From Diplosphaera chodatii (lineage: Eukaryota > Chlorophyta > Trebouxiophyceae > Prasiolales > Stichococcaceae), in the NCBI GenBank assembly GCA_032358165.1, contig JAALGY010000004.1:620001-684000 (forward strand): a stretch of 64,000 nt of DNA. Reading direction: 5' to 3'. The number at the start of each line of letters is the position of its first letter. Position 1 is the first letter of the stretch. Below, piece by piece: positions 33,133-44,094 of this stretch. The notes below the pieces were generated by a model that was not told where the DNA came from, made no database searches, and saw only the letters and a list, made by a program, of their open reading frames with translations. The translations under genes were made by a program, and so were the position numbers.

Positions 33133-35136
33133 TCATGGCGTGACGCGCACGCCGAACGTTTCGTACTCGACCACCAACTCGGCAACCTTCTTGGCAGCAT
33201 TGCAGTTCTGGCCCGTCACCAGCTGGCCTGCGGGTGCAGTGCAATCCGTGCTCAGCACACCAGCGGACTGCACACAGCTCAAGAAAGACAGACCCCTGGT
33301 GCCTTGGCATGGCAACATTGGGGTTGAAGGCAGCTGGTTGTTTTGTGCCATGCATACTGCGGCTAAAACGTACAGCCCCACCGGAGCGCACGGCCCAGGG
33401 GGCGTCGAGGGTGTCGGCGTGGCTGAAGGTGGCGCCGCGCTTCTTGAGCTCCTCCGGCAGCTGGAAGGGGACGAAGTCCATGACTCCCGCCGCCTGCTCA
33501 TCCAGGCGCGTCGGCGCGGTGACCTGCTGAAGCAAGCGCACCAGGCTGCCATGCATGCTGGACATTGTCGCCAGCCCTCGAAAGGAGGCTACGTACGCTC
33601 TGCACCTCTACCTGATTAGCAGCGGCTAGACAATTATATTCTGATGCTGTCAACAGTGTTCGATGCAGGTCACGCCTGCAGTTGCTTGCTGCAGCACTCA
33701 CGTTCAAACCAAAGGCAACGAAGAGGTGGTGGGTGGGTGAGCGTTTGCCTCCTTGTTCTTGACGAAGTAGTCGCCGGTGGACTGGTCCTTGACGTCCAGC
33801 AGCGCCACCGCGCCGTGGCCGCAGGTCGCCACCACGCCGGCATTCGCCAGAGCAGCCTCCAGCAGCTTCTTCAGCTCGTCGTTCACCGCGCCGTCCCACA
33901 TGATGCCGTGGCCTGCGCGTGCCAGCTTGCATGTAGGGCGGCTGGTGGTTTAAGCTCGAGGATGTGCGGGGCAGCGCATGGCAGGGCCTTCACTACACGT
34001 TCATAGTATGAATCCCGAGTGCAGAGTTTTCCTTGTGCAGGTCCGCCGCTCCACAGCAGCCTTACAGCCACAGCACCATGAGTAGGCTGCAGCAGGGCGA
34101 GGACCACGCAAAAAACTTCAGTAGTGTGGGTCAGCTGATTGCGATCATGTGAAAAGTATTTTGTCTGCTGCTCCAGCTTGGCAGCAGAATGTTCTAGGTG
34201 CATGGCAGGTGTTAAATCGCACCGCCTGCCACATAGATGGCGTCATACATGGCATGGCGCGCGAACACAATGCTGGTGGAGGACTGAAGTGCCGACATGG
34301 CCTCGCCTGCTAGCACACGAACAGGACAGCCTTCTTGCAGAAGGGCAACAGTTGCTATGCACACACATGACTGCAGCCAGCTGGACACCCAATTGATATG
34401 ACGACACCAATCATAGCAAATGGCGTTCATGTTGCTGTCTGTTAGAATACTACAATCAGTGCAGGTTGAAATGGCCTGCACCATGCTGTGACATGCAGCG
34501 GTTTGCTCTCACCATCGGCCAAGAAGCGGCGCACATCGGGGCAGCGGTGCTGCACCTCAGGAGTAACTGAGCGCGGATCCTGCACACAGACAGACGAAGT
34601 GCATGGACCGTCTCTGATAACAGTACTGTCCAACAGCAGTACACGCAACACAGCAGCATCCTGATATGCCCATCCGGAAGCGTACCAGGGGGATGGCCTG
34701 CCCGCGGGGTGATGCCAGCTCCACCACGTAGCCTGCAGGAAGCCAGCTCTTGAAACTGTGATTACACTCATATACATCCGTGAACATACTGTTTTAGCTC
34801 CCGATGCTGACATACGTCAAGAGAGGAAAGTCTCTTAGGAGCTTGAGCAGCTGGGTAACAGCAGGCTTTCACTGACAAGAGGACTGAAGTAGTCGGCATA
34901 CATCTGCGCACCCTTCTGCCGGAACATGTAGTACGGCACAGCAATCTCCTCAGCCCTGCGCAGGCATACAGGGACACCTGCGTGTAGTACGGTCTGTGCA
35001 AGCAATCTGTAATTAGCAATGCTTTACCACAGTGACATGAGCAACCCCCACAGCCTCACCAGGCGCCAGTAGGCGTCTTGCTGTCAGCCAGGCGAGCCTC
35101 GCTGGTGGCCACGATCAGCACCCGCATCTGCGACAT
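33133..35136 (-). CDS. DJ-1/PfpI superfamily protein, Hsp31-like (glyoxalase III / class I amidotransferase-like)
   Basis: 239 residues in eight exons: 35060-35136, 34912-34955, 34686-34732, 34513-34579, 34223-34306, 33749-33912, 33382-33523, 33133-33227; total length and all phases agree. Order of motifs: VLIVATSEARLADSK (first beta strand); TGAWAEEIAVPYYMFRQKG with the conserved Glu near the active site; VVELASPRGQAIPLDPRSV; YDAIYVAGGHGIMWD; the nucleophile elbow TCGHGAVALLDVK; VPFQLPEELKKRGATF; and GQLVTGQNCNAAKKVAELV at the end. Hsp31-like members detoxify methylglyoxal without glutathione or act as holdases. The elbow is odd: relatives read CHGP/A, with His directly after the catalytic Cys, whereas here a Gly separates them. 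Intron 6 starts with GC (GAG/GCAAAC). No targeting peptide is visible, so a cytosolic location is likely. Confidence 0.92.
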
Positions 35137-36143
35137 TGCAGCCGCTCTGCTGGTCGCACAGCGCCCTTTGCAGGTGTTGCAGACTGCCGTTGGCACTCCT
35201 CAGCGGTACGCAAACACATGCGGCGACGAGGGCGGCGTGCACACACGGCAGGGGAACCTGCGCTTGCATGCTGCTGGTTTCCAGTCAGTGTGGCCAGGTG
35301 TCGGCAGGGGGAGCAACTGCAGATGTTGCTCAGCATAGATACGCATGCATGAGGGCTGTGCAGGCTGACGAGGCAGGTCACATGCCTGCGGTCAGTGACG
35401 GCGTGCAGCAGGGCAGTGCCCGCTGTGTGCACAGTCGGCAGCACCACCTGTGCTGATGTGCTCAGCGTGCCAACGATGCACTCTTCAGCCCTGCAGGCGG
35501 CAGAGGCGAAGATGCCATGTGACATCAGGTCAGCAGCGTTCTTGTGTGTTTAGCAGGCTACACAGACTCGATGTCAACAGTGCAATGATGGCGCCCCATG
35601 CATTGACCTCGTTGCATCACCTCCGAGGCACGATGTAGGCCTGCGCGCCTGGTGTCCTGTGGCCGATCCAGGCTGGTCCAATCTGCAGCAGGAAGCACAT
35701 CAGGTGCTGCATGGTATGGCAGCGGCACCGCCTCGATCTTCTTGTGCATGTGTATAGCAGGCAGGGATTCCTGGCGAAGCCATCTGCTCTGTGAAAGATG
35801 TGCACTGCTGTTGTCAAGGCAGGCATATCACTGTTCAAAGCACGATTGCACCTGCTCCGCCAGTAAAGCCGCTGACTCGAAGCTGCAAACGGGGACAGTG
35901 CTCAGTGCCTGACCGAACAAGCGACGTCTGGCCAGCGAGCACATGACATGCGAACCACACAGGTCGCAGACAGCCGTCTCTCGGGATGACAGAAACGCTG
36001 TGTCAGCCTTGGACGCTGGAGGTTATCGCAGCTGTCGTCAGCAGAGATGCTGCTGGCTCACCAACCCACCATCGACATGCCACAAGTACAGTTTTGCATG
36101 AGGGTTTTGCCATCGACTAGCGGCTCAGTGAATCAGCCACAGC
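35137..36143. promoter_or_regulatory. Divergent intergenic region, DJ-1-like / coiled-coil gene
   Basis: About 1 kb between head-to-head start codons. Several open frames occur but none shows family resemblance or phase-consistent splicing. It should hold both promoters and 5' UTRs. Confidence 0.45.
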
Positions 36144-39100
36144 ATGCCGGCCGTGCAAGTGCGGCAGGCGTTGGCTCTGCCCAGGCACCCCAGCACCCTC
36201 GACGACATCTACCCATCATGGCCGCCGCCGCCGCCAGGGCTGCAGAACATCAAGGCCCAGACCACCTACAAGAAGCAGCCCAAAGAGTGAGCATCCGCAG
36301 TTGAAGCATATCAGGGGATGACGAGAGTGTACAAGAGCGTACAAGCTTGCTGCAGCTGTCATTGGCGGCTGTCGACATGGAAAGCCATTGCAAGTATATA
36401 CATTGTGAGACAAATGATTGTGGGCTGATCATTGCACGTGTTTGACACGACATGCAGGTTCGATGATCCCGAAGATCCAGAGCTGATCGACGTTTATCCG
36501 CTGAACTACGATCCGCAGACGCACCGCTTTGGTCGCATCCTGCCACGCGATCAGACCTACCACATAGAGCGTGATACGGTGCGCGAAAGACCGCAAAGAC
36601 AAGCTGCTGAGACAGCTGCTGCGCTGTACCCCTATGTGTGCAAACTTTGCAACCCATGTCGATGGCTCGATGCACAGCATTCCGGCGTGAAACTGCCAAG
36701 CACTGGCACTGCTCACCGCTGATGGCCTGGCCCCTGAAACAGTCTGGCATCTTGATCTGTGCTGATGTGCAGCTCCATCCCTCCGTGATTGACCGCCACC
36801 GCAGCCCTGATATTCCCCTGGACCAGGTATGACGCAAGACCCGTTGATACCAGGCTCCTGCTGAAGTCACATGTCTGGTATGCATCGTCGAAGACCTCCA
36901 GCAAAACTGGGCTTTCCATGCATGCATGGCAAGTGCATGCTCCCACGTTGCTACTGTTCCCAGCGTAGCGTGCTCATCATTTTGCTGGCGATCGATGGAC
37001 TGCATCACTGCAGGTGCCATGGCCTTCGGGTGTGCCTCGTCCTGGCACGCACCAGCACATTGGCTACCTTGCTGAGCCACTGCACGTCCGCCGGACTGTC
37101 GCTGGTCACCTGCAGCTGCCAGGCACCATGTCCGCTCCGCCGTCTGCCCCAATGGTGCGGTTGCAAATAGCTCCAAAACCACCACTGCAAACAGCTGTTC
37201 CAAGCACACACGGTGCTTGTTCTCCTGCAACGAGCAGTGTACAGCTGGACTGTGTACGGCTTTGACTCGCCAGCTTCTCTTATCATCGTCCTGAACTCTT
37301 GCTGGTGGCCACCTCAATGCTGGACTGAGAACCTGCATGCTGGCAGTTTCTCATTCTGCGGGCTGTCACCTCTGTCACAGTATCTCTCACGTACGAACAT
37401 GTGTGTATTCAGGCGCTTGGCGGAGCTATGCCAGGCTCGACATACGTCGCCACGTCGGCCGCTCCCGCTAATGCTGCGGGGCTTACAACTGCTGGCCCTG
37501 CCGTCCGGTAAGCTACAGTCATGGTGCCCTACCTTTGATATGGTCTTGTTCTGGACTGTGCCAGTACAACATAATATAACCCTTGCATGAATCAGCGCAA
37601 ATCTGCAAAGGACGCAAGTCTGGCATGCAGTGACAAGGTCGTGGTCGAGGCGGAGGTGGGCATGACTGATCGCACACCCATGGGCGACTTCCCAGGCACT
37701 GCCATGATGCCTGCATCTCATGAGGTGAGGCCGCACAGTACCTGAGCATTCAAGTATTTCCACGATACACAGCCGATGTAACCAGTTAATGAGAATGGAC
37801 AATCTTGCATTGAAAGTCCTGCAATGATGCCTTCGTTGAGCGGGCTGGTGGGCTGATATATGCATTGCAAGCACAAACATGCCGTGCTTACCGCTCCACA
37901 CAAACACAACTACGCGCTTGCCTGCATCGCTTCAACTGACATGCTGTTTCGGTCTGGACATCAGTAGCCACAGTAGCCAGGACACTCCAGCATTTTCATA
38001 CATGTCGAATGTTCTGCTGCAGTTGCTGCACACGATGGACGACATCCAGCCGGGCGTGTCTGGTGTGTCGGTGTTCAAGTCTGTGCCAGGTGTCAAGGCC
38101 GCCATTGTCAAGGTGTGTCCTGTGCAGTGCTTGCACACATCGCTGTCAGGATGCACCCTACACCTTGGTCATCTGCAACATCGATACCATTGATGCGAGC
38201 GGGCACCATACATCACAGCACCACACTTTAGCATTGATGAGTTGGGTGGCCCATCACCCACCAGCGACTGCATAGACGAAGCCACGGCCCGATCCGATAT
38301 CGCACCCCTTGTTGTCCTTGTCTCCCAGGAGAATGAGGAAGTCTACGAGGTGGACGGCACCTTTGTCCACCGCAGCCGCATGATGCCGCTGCCTGGTGCC
38401 GGCATTGCAGAGGAGGCAGGCCTCCCTGGCGTCCCCCTGAAGGCTCCTGCCCAGGTGCTGCGGCAAACTATCACGAGGACAGTCAAACTTCACTTTGTTA
38501 CATCGACCATCTTCACATAGGAACGAGGTCGCTGCATACCAGCAGAACAGCTGCAACGCACAAATACAGCGCATTCTGATCATACACCAGACTATCATGC
38601 AAAGAGCTGTATGTTCAAACTTCTGGGCGTTGGCCTTGCAATTGCTGGGCTTGAGAACAATTGATGTTGATGTCCTGCATGCAGGTTGCACCTCCGGCAA
38701 TAGCAACCGAGGCCCAGAGGAAGATTCAGGAGGCGGCCCACCTGGGCCAGCAGATTGCAATGCTGGTGGAGAGAGCCGTGAAGGTGAGTCGCCATTCACT
38801 TGCTGAATGCAGATCATGCCACACACTCTGAGACAATATCATGTCAGCTGCAGCAGTCATATAGCATGTTGATTTGCAGGATGTCCTTGCATACTTTCAT
38901 GATGCCTTCCCAACGACGACGTTGCACAATCACGCATGAAGGTATCGGAGCAGTCGGATGAGCTGGAGGCAATTGCGGTGCAAGAGAAGGAGGTGGCCAC
39001 GAAAGCCAGCGACCGCGCCAAGACGACCGTCATCGAGCTCGAGGTGAAGCTTGCATCAACGTTGAGACTGCTTGTACGGCTGCATGCACAAGACTGCAGA

Positions 39101-42100
39101 TCAACACCCTCCGCCCTAACATCCATGGTGTGCTGCATAGGGTGACAGAGCTGTCATTTCAAGCGCAGGAGCATGTTGAGCGGCTGCGCAAGCGGTTGGG
39201 GGAGATGCGCGCCCAACTGCGTGACAAACAGCAGGCGCTGGCGTCCACCCGCCGGTGAAGCGGATCTAAGATGCCCTGACTGCGTGACGAAGCCCGAATT
39301 GCTGTGTTCCTCCCAACATATGTCAGCAATGCAAGCTGAGCTGCTGACATAGTCCTGCAGACTGTTGTGGTCCTAGAGGTCCAGCCTGTTACCTCGATAT
39401 CCCTACACACTCTGGTGTCCTGCGCCACAGGGAGCTGGCACAGCTCAACGGGGTAGCCCACCGCAAGCTGGAGTTCGTCGCCATGCTCAAGGAGGAGGCC
39501 GCGCAGCGCCAGCGCCAGGTGCCTCAGCGAGGAACAGGCATTTACAAACTGCATGCTTGGGCGCAAGCTAGAAATTTGCAGGTGCATGCACACCTGCCCC
39601 GTAATAAGGTGATATGGGTCATGTTGCTAGCTGCGTCGCAGTGCGCATGAGTCCATTGCAAGCGTGCTGATGGCTGACTTGCTTCTGCTGACTGCAGGTG
39701 GACGATCTGTTGCGGGCCATCGACCGTCTGCAGGTGCTGCAGTCCGAGGCCAAGACCTCCGCGGCACACGCCCACGTGAGTCGTCATGTCCAGCTCAGCT
39801 CGAGAGAATGGTCTTCACGGACAGTGCAGTCTGCTGATCCTATATGCCAAGGCTGCATGAGTGCATACAATTATTTCTGACAGATGGTGCCCAGGATGCG
39901 CCCTTGTTGCATGCAAGCCATTTTGGACAGTGCTTGGAGTGACCATGTGGCAGAAGTCAGCGTTCACAGCCTGCATGCATACATATCAAGGACCATGCAA
40001 ATCGAGCAGTGTTGAGTCATCCCACGCTCCAGACTCTCGTGTGCCTGCAGGCGATGGAGGTGGAGGCAGCCGGCGTCGTAGGGGAGGTCAACATTGAGAA
40101 GGCCAAGACGCTGAAGCTCACTGCGGTAGAGCGCACGCTGGCAGATTGACATGATAGATCGACCATGCATGGATCGCAGGATACTAAGGGATGCATCAGG
40201 TTGCTGCTGCATGCGGCGGGCTTTAGATAATGTGTGCCTATCTGTGCTCATGCGGCTTGAAACTATCTGGTGCATCTGTCCCTGCAGGAGTTCACGGCAG
40301 CAGAGGCGGAGCTGCAGCAGATGAACATGCGGCTGGCGGCGGCGGTGGCGGAGCGCAACATGGCGGAGCCCAGGTCGCGCCTTGCGGCGGAGGAGGCCCG
40401 CGTGCACGCTGAAAATGCTGTGGTGCGCTGCCTATCTTGGGCTGCGCAGCACCAACATTTGGAACATGACTCTAGGATTTCCGCAGTGCCACAGGGGCTG
40501 TGAGCAGGACACCTTTGATCGAAACAGGCAGTTTGTCTCTCACTCTGTGAACTTAGCGAAGTACACAGCAAGGGAGTGAGCGGTGACATGTTTGCTTGCT
40601 GCAGGCGGCGGAGGAGAAGGCCAAGAGGGCGGCGCAGCAGTGGAGGCGGCAGGCGGCCGAGGTGGACCGCCTCAAGGACCAGGAGGTCCGCCTGTGGGAG
40701 CAGGTGCGCTATCAATGCACAGAGCAACAACAGACTCAACAGGCATCCAACATGGGGTCCGTGATGCCTTGATGGGAGTTAGTGGTGGTGTCAGCTTCTG
40801 CAGTCGGCTATACTGCACCAAGGATGGCATGTTGCCAGAACAATGAGCCCGCTTGTTGCCCCGTAGGCTGTGCCTGAAGTTGAATACTTAGCAAACATTT
40901 GCTCACATGCAAATAGCTTACAGAACGCTGTAGGCTGAACCAACATATAAACTTGCAGGTGCGTGCCATCATGGGCGATGGCGCAGGCGCCCCAAGCAAG
41001 AGCATCCTCAAGGTGCGCAGGACGGCTGGTCTATGCTTGCAGAAATTTTACTTTGTCTGAACTGCATTATTGCCTCTGGCTGGATCAGGGGCCAGATCTA
41101 CAGATGCCAGATGGTCCTGCATGAGGCCGCAACAAAGTGTGCCGAAATGCTGGTCCATTCCTCAAGCTGTAACCCTATGCTGGTTATTTACAGGTTCCGT
41201 CAAATTTGCTGGTCAGCTCGGCTGCACAAGACTGCCGATGCCTCAGCCGTGGCAAGATGCTGTGCTATGCAACATGTCTGCTTTTGAACAGACCTGTTTT
41301 CCGATATCACACATAGCCTTCATCAGTCCTGCAGGAGCCGGAGGTGCTGCGCAAGCGCCGGGATGTGGCGGCGGAGGCGGTGGCGCGCGCCGAGGAGGCG
41401 CAGGCGGCGGCCGCGGAGATCCAGGCCGAGGTGGTGCTGCCCAAGATCGCGCGCAAAGGTGCAGCCCTGATGCAGTCACCGCACAGTCATCACAGGGTGT
41501 GCAGTGGCCAGCGCTCACTGGTAGCATCTCGCATGTTCAAATGGCTATGTATACAGGCAGTGCGAGTGTGCTGCTGTCAAGCGCAAGGCTGGATGAGTGC
41601 CACATGACCTCGTGATAGCTATTGAGGTCGCTCGTACCACAGGTACCAGTCTGATGTTTCTGATTCGCCTCCACCTGCGCTGCTGCAGTCGCCGCGGCTC
41701 CGATCGCCGAGGAGGTCAACCCGCCCGCGCCGCCGCCGCCGCTGGAGCCCTCCACTCCCGTCAAGGGCGGCATCGGCGCACGCACCCGCGTGGTGGCCGA
41801 GGCGGCCTCCCCCTCGCCCCTGGGCCCCACCAGAGCCGGTGCGTCCGTCGTCTGGTGAATGTTTTCGGCAAGAAGTGTCCGCCGTGCAGTGTTCAGGCCC
41901 TGCTGCGCATGGACTTTGTTGAACTTTTACAACGCTCATGGCTTCCCATGGTGAACACCTAGTGATGTATCTGAAAGGTGCGTGCTTTGCAGCGGCGGCG
42001 CCTGTCAAGGAGCCCTCGCCCGAGCCGTGGGGCCCGGGCCCGGAGTATGCCGAGGGCGGCCGTGAGTATCTGGCGCCGGTGACCGCCGGCATTGAAGCTG

Positions 42101-43441
42101 AGGCCGAGCCCGAGCCCGAGCCCGCCGCGCCTCAGGGTGGTGCGAGCTGCGCATGCATCACACTGAGTGGTGAAGTTCTCACATGTACAGCTGGCCGCCT
42201 TGAGCTTGGGGTCGTTGAGGAGTCACCAGATTCCCCTGTTACCTCAGTCAAAAGGAAGTGAAAAGCAGCTGCCTACATGTGATGGCTGGCTGAATCTGCA
42301 CTTGGGTTTTCAAATTCGCATCAGCATGCACTGTGTGACACCGCTGTTGCATGCAGCTGCGATCGAGTTTGTACGGGTGGTAGCGACCGATGAGCCCGTC
42401 GCCCTGACATCTGCGCAGCAGCCTGTGCAGGTGCTGCCCTTGCTTGCGATTTTACAAGAACATTCCACAGGAGAGGTCGAAATCTGGTACAGTGGCACAC
42501 TGCACACGTAGACTGCATTTGCTGGCACGCTGCTGCGGCTCACACCTTTCCGATGTGTCTGCAGGCTGTTGTCGCCGCGACTGTGGAGGCGCCGGCAGCC
42601 CGACCGGCTGCCGAGACCGGCAGCACCACAACTGCGCGCTCGGGCTTGGCTCCGCAAGGCGATGACGGCGGCCGCCAGGCTGCCCCGGCCCCACATGTCG
42701 GCGGGACGGGCGTGCAGGGCGGCGGCGGCGGCGAGGCCGCCGCACCGCAGGAGCACCCCAAGGTGCAAACTGCCGATCTAGTGATGTCAGCCAGCAGCAC
42801 GGCACAACAGGCTGTGCTTGGCCAGCTGGCAAAGCCAATGAGAACTGGTCGGCATGCTCTTGCAATCAACCACATATCGGTGCCAACACTACTTGCATAT
42901 GTTAGTGCTATGCGAGCTTTCAGGGACCAGCATGTCAACACTTGCAGGACTCCACGAAGCTGGCGGGCCTGGTGACGCGCCCCTCGGATGACGCCGGCGG
43001 GCCCACCTCCACCGGCACCACACCCCGCCGCCAGGTGGGCAGTCGACAGCAAGCACCCGCTCTGCGACCTGCTGCACAATTTCACTCTGTGAAGCGGCTG
43101 CAGCATGTTGGCACACCGGTGCCAACATGCCAGATTGAAGCATTTGAAGCCACTCCTGCCATGCACCTGCGCTGATCAATAACGTTTTACTTGAACCAGC
43201 TGGACACCCGTCAACGATGTGTGACGGCTCGACTGAGCAGGTGACGCCGCGCACCGCATCCTCCGACCGGCCCGCCAGCCACCCTGTAGACGGCGCCGGC
43301 GCGGGCCGCCGCACCGCCTCTGGTGCGCCCGGCGACCCCGGAGCGCAGCAGGGCGCAGGCGGCGGGGGCGCCACTGCTGCAGAGCAGCAGCCCGAGTCGC
43401 CGCCGGTTAAGCTGGCGGGCGGCGGCATGCTCCGCGTCTAG
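36144..43441 (+). CDS. Large coiled-coil protein of unknown function
   Basis: 867 residues, 24 exons, all phases agreeing: 36144-36286, 36458-36578, 36773-36826, 37014-37154, 37413-37507, 37631-37724, 38023-38112, 38329-38454, 38685-38783, 38942-39043, 39169-39254, 39431-39518, 39698-39775, 40051-40125, 40288-40422, 40605-40703, 40959-41012, 41335-41458, 41689-41838, 41993-42136, 42357-42376, 42565-42762, 42948-43034, 43241-43441. Residues 1-310 look structured but match nothing I know: LDDIYPSWPPPPPGLQNIKA, then DDPEDPELIDVYPLNYDPQT and FGRILPRDQTYHIERD, later MDDIQPGVSGVSVFKSVPG and EVYEVDGTFVHRSRMMPLP. Residues 330-600 are a long coiled coil. The last 250 residues are Pro/Ala/Gly/Glu-rich and probably disordered, with an EAEPEPEPAAP run. 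Seventeen of 23 introns are phase 0; one exon is only 20 nt. A structural or scaffold role is the natural guess, without direct support. Confidence 0.78.
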
Positions 43442-44094
43442 TGCCGCACTGCCCCGGGTGCTTGGCAAAGGTGGGTGTCACGCCTCCTGCTGTTCGCAGC
43501 AAGCAGTGGCTGTGCTGGTCCAACTCCACTGCTTGCCAGGTGCATCCGTAGCAAGGCTGCCGGGCTTGGCTGATGAAGGCTTCCTCCCTTCGCAGGTTCA
43601 GATGATGGGTTGGATCGATGGAAAGGCGAGATGACCACAGGAGCGTCAAGAGCAGGCATTGCAGGCCTCACAGCCTGCTTGTCGGACTGCTTATCATGAA
43701 AGCCTGGGTTACACTACAGTTTACAGTGGCAAGCAACAGAGGGGAAGGCTGGTTTTAAGGCTGCATGAATATATGTGTTTACACGTTTGATGACCAGCAT
43801 GCGCGGGTTGTGTGTCTAGGCTGTCCTGAAAGTGTTGGCAAAGCCCAGGATTGCGGTTCGGCTCTGTTCTTGTAGGAACACCGCTTGTGTACGGCTCCTA
43901 GCCTAGGGATGCCATTTCGGGCACTCGGCTGCTGCTCTTGTATAGGAATCTTACTTGCTGTTGTGCCCAGAACAAAACGCCTTGGTCAAAACGTGCGCTG
44001 CTTGCAGCTGTGGTACTATAGGCGCTCTGAGCAGGTCAATGTGTCTGATCTGGAAAATACTTCGGTTGCTAGAGCAATACATCAGATCTGTGCT
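43442..44094. other. Convergent 3' intergenic region
   Basis: 653 nt between the coiled-coil gene stop and the apyrase stop. Two minus-strand UGUAA copies lie at 43709-43725. Nothing else recognised. Confidence 0.5.
43709..43725 (-). terminator. Paired UGUAA poly(A) signals for the apyrase
   Basis: Two TGTAA copies 12 nt apart on the minus strand, about 370-385 nt past the apyrase stop codon. Confidence 0.45.

Noticed and set aside
36250..37338. 362-residue open frame on the minus strand
   Set aside because: It lies antisense to several phase-consistent exons and introns of the plus-strand coiled-coil gene, has no family resemblance, and high GC content makes such frames common.
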